A stretch of DNA of 64,000 bases from JBEBVQ01 sp964527735. GTDB taxonomy: Bacteria > Bacteroidota > Bacteroidia > Chitinophagales > Chitinophagaceae. Positions 50,529-58,939 of this stretch are shown here, piece by piece. The notes below the pieces were generated by a model. That model saw only the letters and a list, made by a program, of their open reading frames with translations. It had not been told where the DNA came from and ran no database searches. A program made the translations under genes and the position numbers. The stretch is taken from assembly GCA_964527735.1 (NCBI GenBank), contig CAZGPG010000016.1, positions 20,187 to 84,186 of the forward strand, read 5' to 3'. Position 1 is the first letter of the stretch. Each line of letters opens with the position of its first letter.

Positions 50529-52184
50529 ATGACCAAGTACATTTTTGTAACCGGCGGTGTTACATCTTCATTAGGTAAAGGCATTATTGCCGCGTCTCTG
50601 GCCAAATTATTACAGGCCCGCGGATTTCGCACTACCATACAGAAATTTGATCCGTACATCAATATAGATCCCGGCACATTGAACCCTTATGAGCATGGGG
50701 AATGCTATGTTACGGAAGATGGCGCCGAAACGGATCTTGACCTTGGTCACTATGAGCGTTTCCTTAACACCCACACATCGCAGGCCCATAATGTAACCAC
50801 AGGCCGCGTATACCAATACGTGATCAACAAAGAGCGTGAAGGCGCTTATCTCGGCAAGACCGTACAGGTAATCCCCCATATCACCGACGAAATAAAACGC
50901 CGTATCCTGCTTCTGGGAGAAGACGGCAAGTATGATGTTGTGATCACTGAGCTTGGCGGAACGGTTGGCGACATCGAATCGCTGCCCTATATAGAAGCCG
51001 TCCGGCAGCTCAAATGGGAAATGGGAGATGCAAACTGCCTGGTCGTGCACCTGACCCTGGTGCCGTACCTGAAGGCGGCAGGAGAACTTAAAACCAAACC
51101 TACCCAGCACTCTGTAAAAATGATGAGTGAGAACGGTTTGAATCCTGATGTGCTGGTATGCCGCACGGAAGAACCACTCTACAAAGAGCTGAAACGGAAG
51201 ATCGCCCTGTTCTGCAATGTAACACAAGAGGCGGTTATCGAAGCGCTGGATGCAGATACGATCTACGGCGTGCCGCTGGAGATGATGCGTGAAGGATTGG
51301 ATATCATCGCTCTGCAAAAGCTGAATCTGCCCCTGGGCACCGAGCCGGACCTGAGCCGGTGGAAAGAATTTCTCAATAAGCTCCGCTACCCTAAATCCAA
51401 AGTCACGATAGGGTTGGTCGGCAAATACGTGGAATTGCAGGATGCGTATAAATCCATCCTGGAAGCGCTGATACACGCAGGCGCCATGAACGAATGCAAG
51501 GTGGAGGTCCGCAACATCCACTCCGAACACCTGACACCTGAAAACGCCATAGAGAAACTTCGCAACCTGGACGGTGTATTGGTTGCGCCGGGCTTCGGAA
51601 GCCGCGGCATTGAGGGAAAGATAGAAGCAATACGTTATGCACGCGAGCAAAAGATCCCTTTCTTCGGCATATGCCTCGGGATGCAGATGGCGTGTGTGGA
51701 GTTTGCCCGGAACGTGCTGGGTCTGGCAAAGGCGCACTCTACAGAAATGGAACCGGAAACAAAAGATGGCATTATCTGTATGATGGAAGAGCAGAAAAAG
51801 ATCAAGCAGATGGGAGGCACCATGCGCCTTGGGGCTTATGACTGCACTGTTGAGCCGGACTCAAAAACGGCTGCTATCTATAACGCGACCCATATCTCCG
51901 AGCGCCACCGCCACCGGTATGAATTTAACAACGACTACCTGGAAGCCTTTGAGAAAAACGGTATGATACCCGCCGGAAAAAATCCGGATACCGGCCTGGT
52001 AGAGATCATGGAGATCGAAGACCACCCTTTTTATATCGGCGTACAATTCCATCCGGAATATAAAAGCACTGTAGAAAACCCGCATCCGCTTTTTGTCGCA
52101 TTCGTGAAAGCAGCAAAAGAAATACAGGAGCAGCGTTACGGACATCAGCAGCAAATTGTGTACGAGCAGGCCGCAGTAAAATAA
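50529..52184 (+). CDS. pyrG: CTP synthase
   Basis: A 551-residue cytosolic enzyme that converts UTP to CTP using glutamine and ATP. The N-terminal synthase domain begins MTKYIFVTGGVTSSLGKGI with the phosphate loop; the C-terminal glutaminase domain has FFGICLGMQMA with the nucleophilic Cys near residue 381 and the HPE of QFHPEYKS. Both halves are complete and length is standard. A leader of about 75 nt follows the promoter. Confidence 0.97.
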   Translation: MTKYIFVTGGVTSSLGKGIIAASLAKLLQARGFRTTIQKFDPYINIDPGTLNPYEHGECYVTEDGAETDLDLGHYERFLNTHTSQAHNVTTGRVYQYVINKEREGAYLGKTVQVIPHITDEIKRRILLLGEDGKYDVVITELGGTVGDIESLPYIEAVRQLKWEMGDANCLVVHLTLVPYLKAAGELKTKPTQHSVKMMSENGLNPDVLVCRTEEPLYKELKRKIALFCNVTQEAVIEALDADTIYGVPLEMMREGLDIIALQKLNLPLGTEPDLSRWKEFLNKLRYPKSKVTIGLVGKYVELQDAYKSILEALIHAGAMNECKVEVRNIHSEHLTPENAIEKLRNLDGVLVAPGFGSRGIEGKIEAIRYAREQKIPFFGICLGMQMACVEFARNVLGLAKAHSTEMEPETKDGIICMMEEQKKIKQMGGTMRLGAYDCTVEPDSKTAAIYNATHISERHRHRYEFNNDYLEAFEKNGMIPAGKNPDTGLVEIMEIEDHPFYIGVQFHPEYKSTVENPHPLFVAFVKAAKEIQEQRYGHQQQIVYEQAAVK

Positions 52185-52260
52185 TTCCCGTATATCTGCA
52201 TCATTTTCGCTGGTTACTGCAACTCGTTTTCATTATTTCATTTTCAATTTTTTAAGTTAA

Positions 52261-53037
52261 ATGGGCACGGTTCTATTTCACATCAAACAACAGGTTGCCT
52301 GGCTGACGCTCAACCGGCCGGATAAGTACAACAGCTTTAACCGTGAAATGGCGTTAAGCCTGCAGCAATTGCTGGATGAATGCGCTGAAAATGATGATGT
52401 GCGCTGCATCTGCCTGACCGGCTCCGGTAAAGGCTTTTGCGCCGGACAGGATCTGGGGGAATTTCCGGATCCTGCTCAGATCGACTTTAATAAAGTAGTA
52501 TCAGAATATTATAATCCGCTGATCGAACGGCTGCGGAATATTGAGAAACCGGTGGTAGCCGCAGTGAACGGCGTTGCTGCCGGAGCCGGGGCCAATCTCG
52601 CGCTGGCCTGCGATATCGTTATAGCAACAGGAAGCGCATCTTTTATACAGGCGTTCAGCAAGATAGGTTTGATACCCGATAGCGGCGGCACTTTCTTTCT
52701 GCCCCGCCTGGTAGGTATGCAGAAAGCGGCTGCGCTGATGATGCTGGGGGATAAAATAACGGCAGCAGAAGCCGCAGAAGCGGGTATGATATATAAAGCG
52801 GTCGCCGACGAGCTGTTTGCAGCAGAAACAGAGCGTATTACCGGCACGCTGGCAGCCATGCCCACCATTGGTCTGGGGCTTACAAAGCGGGCGCTGAACC
52901 AATCCTTAGGCAACAGTCTGGATCAGCAGCTCGAGCTGGAGAAAGAGCTGCAGGCAGCAGCCGGTGCTACCGCAGATTTTAAGGAAGGGGTACAGGCGTT
53001 TCTCGAAAAAAGAAAACCGGTATTCACGGGTAAATAG
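52261..53037 (+). CDS. Crotonase-family isomerase, PaaG-like
   Basis: A 258-residue crotonase. Unlike the hydratase at 34412, neither catalytic Glu is present: the first position is Asn in GAGANLALACD and the second is replaced by AFSKIGLIPDSGGT, which carries Asp140. That pattern is typical of PaaG, the ring 1,2-epoxyphenylacetyl-CoA isomerase, or of delta3-delta2-enoyl-CoA isomerases. The rest of the phenylacetate pathway is absent here, so the substrate is unproven. C-terminal EKRKPVFTGK is standard. Confidence 0.88.
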   Translation: MGTVLFHIKQQVAWLTLNRPDKYNSFNREMALSLQQLLDECAENDDVRCICLTGSGKGFCAGQDLGEFPDPAQIDFNKVVSEYYNPLIERLRNIEKPVVAAVNGVAAGAGANLALACDIVIATGSASFIQAFSKIGLIPDSGGTFFLPRLVGMQKAAALMMLGDKITAAEAAEAGMIYKAVADELFAAETERITGTLAAMPTIGLGLTKRALNQSLGNSLDQQLELEKELQAAAGATADFKEGVQAFLEKRKPVFTGK

Positions 53038-53051
53038 ATCTCTTTCGTGAT

Positions 53052-53072
53052 ATTGCGGCTCAAGGCCGCAAT
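53052..53072. repeat. ATTGCGG...CCGCAAT hairpin repeat
   Basis: Seven-base arms ATTGCGG and CCGCAAT around CTCAAGG, followed by GACAAAG. Resembles a common bacterial REP-type element. Located 15 nt after the PaaG-like gene. Confidence 0.55.
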
Positions 53073-53252
53073 GACAAAGTGGTTATTGGCCGGACACGTC
53101 CATTAATAATACTGAGCAGGTATCTGTTAACAATATCATCCCAGTCTGTCCTGAACTTCCGGGCTTTATGCCCTTAATATTGGAAATACTACCGGGACAA
53201 AGCAAAGTTTTGGAATCCCCGGAAAAATCATACGATTGATCTGCCAAACGAT

Positions 53253-53260
53253 TATCTTTG
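53253..53260 (+). promoter_or_regulatory. -7 box upstream of dnaN
   Basis: TATCTTTG exact match, 22 nt before ATG 53283. It excludes the in-frame upstream start at 53262. Confidence 0.55.
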
Positions 53261-53282
53261 TTTGCCAAAATCATATAATAAA

Positions 53283-54410
53283 ATGCGTTTTATTGCTTCG
53301 TCATCAGCATTGCTCAAAAACCTCCAGCAGATCGGGGGTGTTATCAGTACCAATAGTGTATTGTCTGTCCTGGAAGATTTTCTTTTTGAGCTGAAAGGCA
53401 ATACCCTCACGCTTACTGCCACTGACCTGGAGACCATGATGCGCGTAACGCTGGAAGTAAATGATGCCCAGGACAGCGGACGCATCTGCATTCCTTCAAA
53501 AATATTACTCGAATATCTTAAAAACCTGCCGGAGCAACCCGTAACATTCACGATCAACGAGCAGGAGCTTTCTATTGAAATAGCCAGCGATGCCGGGAAA
53601 TACCGCATAGGCGGAGAAAAGGCGGACGACTTCCCGAAAGAACCCGCTCCGGACGATGCAACGTCGTTTACAATGCCTTCCATTGCCCTGACAGAAGGGA
53701 TCAATAAGACCCTGTTCGCCGTCAGTACGGATACCTTACGCCCACAGATGACGGGTGTGTATTTTGAGATGTCGCCTGAAAACATAACGTTTGTTTCTAC
53801 TGACGCACACCGCCTGGTACAGTACCGCCGTGATGATGTCGCCTGCCCGGTAACAGAAACGCAAGGATTCGTGGTACCGCGGAAGCCGCTTCAGCAACTG
53901 CGTTCTACACTTCCGGCAGATGAAACCCAGCTCCGGATCTCTTACAACAGCAGTCATCTTTTTGTGCATACCGATAAGCTGAGCATGAGCTGCCGGCTTA
54001 TTGACGCTAAATTCCCGGACTATAAAGCCGTCATTCCGACCGATAACCCGTTCCGGCTCACGGTAAACCGCGCCGAGTTTACCAGCGCCCTGCGCCGGGT
54101 AGGCGTTTTCGCCAACAAGACCACCAACCAGGTGGTGCTGGATATTAACGGAAATGAATTGCAGATCAGTGCCCAGGATATTGATTTTTCATACGAAGGG
54201 AAGGAACGGCTGAACTGCCAGTACACCGGCGAAGACATGAAGATCGCCTTCAACGCCAAACTGATGGTGGAGCTGGTTGGCAACATAGACGGTACAGAAT
54301 TGAATGTTGAACTGAGCACTCCGACGCGCGCCGGCATCTTCCGCCCCATGGAAAAAGGCGATAATGAAGATGTGCTCATGCTGCTGATGCCGCTGATGGT
54401 GGGGGTATAA
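53283..54410 (+). CDS. dnaN: DNA polymerase III subunit beta (sliding clamp)
   Basis: A 375-residue ring-forming clamp that tethers the replicative polymerase to DNA. Three repeated domains are visible, with the N-terminus MRFIASSSALLKNLQQIGGV. The middle domain has STDTLRPQMTGVYFEM and STDAHRLVQYR, and the C-terminal domain ends LMLLMPLMVG, which contributes to the protein-binding pocket. Neither dnaA nor recF is beside it, so the classical replication-origin cluster is not conserved here. Confidence 0.96.
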   Translation: MRFIASSSALLKNLQQIGGVISTNSVLSVLEDFLFELKGNTLTLTATDLETMMRVTLEVNDAQDSGRICIPSKILLEYLKNLPEQPVTFTINEQELSIEIASDAGKYRIGGEKADDFPKEPAPDDATSFTMPSIALTEGINKTLFAVSTDTLRPQMTGVYFEMSPENITFVSTDAHRLVQYRRDDVACPVTETQGFVVPRKPLQQLRSTLPADETQLRISYNSSHLFVHTDKLSMSCRLIDAKFPDYKAVIPTDNPFRLTVNRAEFTSALRRVGVFANKTTNQVVLDINGNELQISAQDIDFSYEGKERLNCQYTGEDMKIAFNAKLMVELVGNIDGTELNVELSTPTRAGIFRPMEKGDNEDVLMLLMPLMVGV

Positions 54411-54412
54411 TT

Positions 54413-54451
54413 CAGGGATGAGGAGTGAGGGATGAGGGATGAGGGATAAAT
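54413..54451. repeat. Short tandem GGGATGA repeats
   Basis: GGGATGAGGAGTGAGGGATG followed by two more GAGGGAT units: four imperfect 7-9 nt units between dnaN and the response regulator gene. A shorter relative of this tract (ATCCCTCAATCCTCACCCCTG on the plus strand) is near 14475. Confidence 0.65.
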
Positions 54452-54455
54452 ACCG

Positions 54456-55082
54456 CTACCTGATCAGCCCGAGGTCTATAGCAGTTTTTACCAGTCCGGC
54501 TGAGTTTTTTGCATCCAGTTTGAGCAGCAGTGCAATCCGGTAATTATCCACCGTACGTTTGCCCATGCATAAACGCTCACCGATCTCTTTGCTGCTATAA
54601 TTTTCGGCAATCAGTTGGAGTATTTCCTTTTCCCTGCGAGTAAGGGTAAGTTTACGGTCATCCTGCATCACCTGATTGATGTGCCCCTGGATCATAGGGT
54701 CAAAATACTGCTTACCTGAGTATACAATTTTTATCGCTTGCAGCAGGGTCTCCTCATCACAGGTTTTCAATACATAGCCCATCACGCCATTGTCCAGCAT
54801 TGACCGGATGTAATAGGTTTGTTCCTGGTTGGTAAATGCCAGAATACTTATTTCAGGAAATTCGTCATGGAGTATGAAAGACAGCTCCTCTCCGTTCTGT
54901 ACAGGCATCATAATGTCCAGCAGAATAATATCCGGCTTGTTGCCCGGCAAGTCCTGCAGCAACAACTGCCCACTGAGGTAAGTCCCCGTTATTTCTATCT
55001 CCGGATGGCAATTCAGAATATTTTTCAACCCTTTCAATAACATCGGATGATCATCTACTATGGCAATTTTTATTTTTTTCAT
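54456..55082 (-). CDS. NarL/LuxR-family response regulator
   Basis: A 208-residue two-component regulator. Receiver: KIAIVDDHPMLLKGL at the N-terminus (acidic pair near residue 8), phosphorylation site Asp near residue 54 in IILLDIMMPVQNG, and the switch Lys near residue 103. The output domain is a LuxR-type helix-turn-helix: LTLTRREKEILQLIAENYSS and GKRTVDNYRIALLLKLDAKN. The upstream ATG at 55163 is inside the kinase gene's end; 55082 gives the canonical length. It lies 19 nt after its cognate kinase gene. Confidence 0.94.
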   Translation of the reverse strand: MKKIKIAIVDDHPMLLKGLKNILNCHPEIEITGTYLSGQLLLQDLPGNKPDIILLDIMMPVQNGEELSFILHDEFPEISILAFTNQEQTYYIRSMLDNGVMGYVLKTCDEETLLQAIKIVYSGKQYFDPMIQGHINQVMQDDRKLTLTRREKEILQLIAENYSSKEIGERLCMGKRTVDNYRIALLLKLDAKNSAGLVKTAIDLGLIR

Positions 55083-55101
55083 ACTTGTAATGTCCGACCT
55101 T

Positions 55102-57012
55102 TTAAGGATGTATTTTTTTATACTTGTAGGGGACGGATAATTCCACACTGGTTCCCTCGTCATCTCCGGAGATAATTTGTACCGTGCCTTTATATTGTCG
55201 CACTCTTTCCCGGATATTTTTCAGCCCCATGCCCCGGGTACTCATTTCAACCGTATGTACATCAAAACCTTTGCCGTTATCTTCTATGGTAATGCGGATA
55301 AGCTGATCATGTTGTATGGCCTGGACCAGCACTTCCGTACCTCCGGAATGTTTCAGACTGTTATGAATAACCTCCTCCGTAATGCGGTAAAGAGTAGTGA
55401 ACAGATTTTCATCATCAATATGAATCTCATTAAGCACCTGAATATGCATACGGATATGACTGTAACTTTTCTGAAACTTATGACAAAGCATACGGATCGC
55501 ATCACCCAGATCCCGGTGTGCGATATTATCCGACAGAAGATTATAGGCAATAGTACGCAACTCGTCCCGCATTTCATCAATCAGCTCCATTCCGTCCCTG
55601 AACGTTTCGGTCCGGGAAAGTGAAGGATTTTTACCAATGAGTATGTAATTCATTTTAATAGCGGATAAAAGCGCCCCCATACCGTCATGCAGGTCTCTTG
55701 CAATACGGTTTCTTTCTGCATTCCTGATTTTTCCCTGCTGCAGCTTCTGTTTTGTCCGGTAAAAGAATATTACAAACAGTACCAGAGAGCAACTGCCGAA
55801 TACAATGATCCCGATCCAGATGTTTTTTTGTTTTAAACGAAGTTTATTAAGGTCAAGTTGCTGCTGCTTGTTGAGCAGCTCCTGATTTTTTTCGCTTAAG
55901 CGATACTTAACTTCCATTTCCCCGCTGATACGCGTAACGGTTTCGTTAAAAATACTGTCACTTAAATCGGCATAGGCGAGACTCCATTTGAGCGCTTCCC
56001 GGTAATTACCCAAATGCGTGTATACATCCGTCAGGAGATAATAGGTATTCAGATTGAGCGGACGACCGCCTTCAAGATCATTTAATGATAATGCCGACTG
56101 GCTGTACCGGATAGCCGCTTGATAATCTCCTCTGAAATATTGTAATCGTGCCAGCCTTTGCAGCAGTATGATATTATTCTGCAGTCCCTCAGGATAAAGC
56201 GATACGGCCGAGTCCAGATATTGTGCCGCCCGCAGCGTATCGTCCTGCATAAATAATACACCGGCAATATCACATAAGGATGTTTGCGCTTTACGCAGCT
56301 CACCCAGGGATTTAAATAAGGGAACATTCATTGCGGAATATTCAATGCTCTTTGAAAGATTACCGGACATTTTCCAGGCATAACTGATGTTCCCGTATAT
56401 GGAAGTCAATAAACGGACACTGTTTGCCTGCCGGGCAAGATATAATGCGCGCTTTATATACCGTTCAAAAGATTCCAGATCCCCGAATGACAGCATACAC
56501 GCGGCGATATTGGAATAAATGCTGCCCAACAATCGCTGATCGTATACTCCTTTCCTCAAATATTCAGAATATCCCATAAAAATATGCTGGAGGGCGGAGT
56601 CCGGATAACCCTGCAGGAGATAAATGCCCCCGAGCGAATTATGTATCTGTACAATCAGGGAAGGTTCTATGGAAGGCGCTTTGCGGGCGTATGCCAATGC
56701 TTCAAAAAATACCTGCCGGCTTAATAAGTATGCTTTTTCATCCTTGAGTGTATATGCTTTAACGGCAAAGCCGTGGGCCGCACCATAGTTGTAATGAGCT
56801 TTAAGGCTCAGGCCGATGGCGCTGTCCGAATACTGTAGCGAGACGGAGGGAGCATCGGATTGAAGCTGCCGGGCCCTGGATAATAACGTGTCTATAACCG
56901 CGGTATCCACAGCAGGAATCGTGTGTATGCTCATACTCCGCTCCTGTGCCGGACTGATTTTTATCAGTACTGTCAGAATAATAACGAATAGCAGAAATGA
57001 CGTAATACGCAT
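55102..57012 (-). CDS. Tetratricopeptide-repeat sensor histidine kinase
   Basis: A 636-residue kinase. An N-terminal signal (MRITSFLLFVIILTVLIKIS) exports a periplasmic region of TPR repeats (about residues 40-385, for example LGSIYSNIAACMLSFGDLE). One membrane helix follows near residues 395-416 (IWIGIIVFGSCSLVLFVIFF), then a coiled coil and the HisKA_3 dimer/phosphoacceptor helix RNRIARDLHDGMGALLS with the His near residue 442. The HATPase part has EDNGKGFDV and GMGLKNIRERV. It would phosphorylate the NarL-type regulator located 19 nt downstream. The neighbouring T9SS genes are divergent from it, so they are candidate targets. Confidence 0.93.
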   Translation of the reverse strand: MRITSFLLFVIILTVLIKISPAQERSMSIHTIPAVDTAVIDTLLSRARQLQSDAPSVSLQYSDSAIGLSLKAHYNYGAAHGFAVKAYTLKDEKAYLLSRQVFFEALAYARKAPSIEPSLIVQIHNSLGGIYLLQGYPDSALQHIFMGYSEYLRKGVYDQRLLGSIYSNIAACMLSFGDLESFERYIKRALYLARQANSVRLLTSIYGNISYAWKMSGNLSKSIEYSAMNVPLFKSLGELRKAQTSLCDIAGVLFMQDDTLRAAQYLDSAVSLYPEGLQNNIILLQRLARLQYFRGDYQAAIRYSQSALSLNDLEGGRPLNLNTYYLLTDVYTHLGNYREALKWSLAYADLSDSIFNETVTRISGEMEVKYRLSEKNQELLNKQQQLDLNKLRLKQKNIWIGIIVFGSCSLVLFVIFFYRTKQKLQQGKIRNAERNRIARDLHDGMGALLSAIKMNYILIGKNPSLSRTETFRDGMELIDEMRDELRTIAYNLLSDNIAHRDLGDAIRMLCHKFQKSYSHIRMHIQVLNEIHIDDENLFTTLYRITEEVIHNSLKHSGGTEVLVQAIQHDQLIRITIEDNGKGFDVHTVEMSTRGMGLKNIRERVRQYKGTVQIISGDDEGTSVELSVPYKYKKIHP

Positions 57013-57232
57013 GAAGCAGATACGGGATAAACGAATGTAATGAAGGCTTAAGCCGGAAATGAATGTAAGAATTTTTGCTGACAGACATCAACTCAGAGAA
57101 ATGGTTTGCACCAGATGAGATTCAGTGGTCTGAATTAAACAATTAACAATAAGATAAAGGGTATTTATACACTAAAACCGGAATTCAGGTGTATCTATTT
57201 TTGATCACAACTGACCGGTTTAATGTTTCTGA

Positions 57233-58906
57233 ATGATGATTGTGCGGTTTTTAGCTTATATAGGGTTACACACAGGCATGGTATTGTTTTTGATCATGTC
57301 TGTGGTTAGTCACAGGGAGGTGAAGGCTCAGAATCTTGTTCCTAATCCATCTTTTGAAGAGATCAATGAATGTCCGGGAACTATGACTCCCGTAGGGTTG
57401 CCCGGGACGACTTCCCCGGTAAAGGATTGGTACGGAGCCAACACCAATACCACAGATTATTTCAATGCCTGTGCCAATTTTCATCTGGGCGGGAGTCCGT
57501 ACGCGGTGCCGGCAAATTCGCCGGGTTATCAGCAGGCCCGGACAGGTAACGCCTACATGGGCGCTCACATCTTACATTACGATCCGGTTACAGGCAGGGA
57601 TCAGCGGGAATATCTGCAGACGAGGCTGATAACTCCCTTAACGGCAGGTCATACATACCAGGTAACTTTCTGGGTCTCCCGTGCCAATCGCTATAGTAAC
57701 GGACATATCATTGAGCACATCGGCGCTCATTTCAGCCCGCAGGCAGTGATGGGAAACACCCCGGCGCTTTTACTATTGACGCCGCAGGTGGTGAATCAGC
57801 CGGGTAATTTTCTGGCGGACACGCTGAACTGGATGCAGGTTACCGATACTTTTATTGCACAGGGCGGAGAGGAGTATATGGTGATCGGTAATTTTTTACC
57901 CGGGTTTGCCCAATCCTTTCAACAGGTAGGTACAGGCGTATCAGGATATTATTATGTGGATGACGTGTGCGTGTATGATATTACCGGGAACACTTCCGCT
58001 ACGGATACGCTCGTTTGTGCACAGGATTTTCTTATCCGGCTTACCGGGAGCGCTGCATTCTCAGGCTGGAAGTGGAATACGGGAGATACAGGTTGGGCAT
58101 TAAACGTAAATACACCCGGCACTTATTGGGTACGTTCATTTAATGATTGTAAATGGGCAGCAGATACTTTTCATATCCGCCATACCCCGACGCCGCCTTT
58201 CTCACTTGGGAAAGATACCGCCATATGCGATGGTTCGCCGGCTGTATTGCATGCGCCTGGTATGCCCGGCATCAGGTGGGAGTGGGGAGACGGGAGCACG
58301 GAAGCCATACGTACCATAACACAATCGGGCAGTTATCATATTCGGGTATGGAACGGAGACTGCACAAGCACAGATGATATAAATATTCGGATCGGGGACT
58401 TTGCGCAGTACCTGGGCAGGGATACGACATTATGCATCACAAATGATCAGAAACCGGTGCGGCTGGAAGCCAGGGTACCACCGCAGGCAACCGTAAGGTG
58501 GAGTACAGGTACAACTGGTCCTGTGCTGGAAGTCAAGGACAGCGGTACTTACTGGGTACAGGTAAGTGATTTTGTCTGCAGCGCTGCTGATACGATCCGG
58601 ATAAATGCCGAACGATGCGCCTGTATTGTCCGGATGCCCAATGCTTTTACACCTAATGGAGACGGAAAAAATGATGTCTTCCGCGCTGTATTCGAAAACG
58701 ACTGCCCGGTAACCGATTTCTACCTGAGGATCTATAACAGATACGGAGCGCTGGTTTTTCAGACCAGCAACCCGTATCAGGGTTGGGATGGGCAGTTCAA
58801 CGGCGACCGGGCAGAAGCCGGGACTTATTTTTATGATATGCGTATGCAGCATGGCACCGGCCTTCACCAACTTAAAAAAACAGGAGATGTCGTTTTGATC
58901 CGATAA
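57233..58906 (+). CDS. Secreted protein with T9SS type B (gliding-motility-type) C-terminal domain
   Basis: A 557-residue exported protein. An N-terminal hydrophobic signal (about residues 5-27) precedes LVPNPSFEEINECPG, a motif often seen at the start of Bacteroidota surface proteins. A carbohydrate-binding-like beta-sandwich domain at about 30-245 is followed by Ig/SprB-like repeats of about 75 residues (TDTLVCAQDFLIRLTGSAAF; LGKDTAICDG; LGRDTTLCITND) with paired Cys. The last 95 residues are the type B C-terminal domain: MPNAFTPNGDGKNDVFRAVF, NRYGALVFQTSNPYQGWDG. Likely a cell-surface adhesin. The second Met at 57236 may be the start. Confidence 0.9.
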   Translation: MMIVRFLAYIGLHTGMVLFLIMSVVSHREVKAQNLVPNPSFEEINECPGTMTPVGLPGTTSPVKDWYGANTNTTDYFNACANFHLGGSPYAVPANSPGYQQARTGNAYMGAHILHYDPVTGRDQREYLQTRLITPLTAGHTYQVTFWVSRANRYSNGHIIEHIGAHFSPQAVMGNTPALLLLTPQVVNQPGNFLADTLNWMQVTDTFIAQGGEEYMVIGNFLPGFAQSFQQVGTGVSGYYYVDDVCVYDITGNTSATDTLVCAQDFLIRLTGSAAFSGWKWNTGDTGWALNVNTPGTYWVRSFNDCKWAADTFHIRHTPTPPFSLGKDTAICDGSPAVLHAPGMPGIRWEWGDGSTEAIRTITQSGSYHIRVWNGDCTSTDDINIRIGDFAQYLGRDTTLCITNDQKPVRLEARVPPQATVRWSTGTTGPVLEVKDSGTYWVQVSDFVCSAADTIRINAERCACIVRMPNAFTPNGDGKNDVFRAVFENDCPVTDFYLRIYNRYGALVFQTSNPYQGWDGQFNGDRAEAGTYFYDMRMQHGTGLHQLKKTGDVVLIR

Positions 58907-58939
58907 TAGTTTGATTATTAATTTTTAAAATGATCCATT

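Noticed and set aside
50610..51737. 375-codon minus-strand frame opposite pyrG
   Set aside because: Antisense to a conserved gene with complete CTP synthase motifs.
52261..53037. Phenylacetate degradation pathway suggested by PaaG-like and PaaY-like proteins
   Set aside because: They are 20 kb apart, no paaABCDE, paaK or paaF is present, and both families have wider roles.
54413..54451. CRISPR-like array
   Set aside because: Units are 7-9 nt with no spacers; no cas genes; it is a simple mini-satellite. No other array-like structure was seen.
57266..57568. 100-codon minus-strand frame opposite the T9SS type B gene
   Set aside because: Shadow of a clear sense gene.
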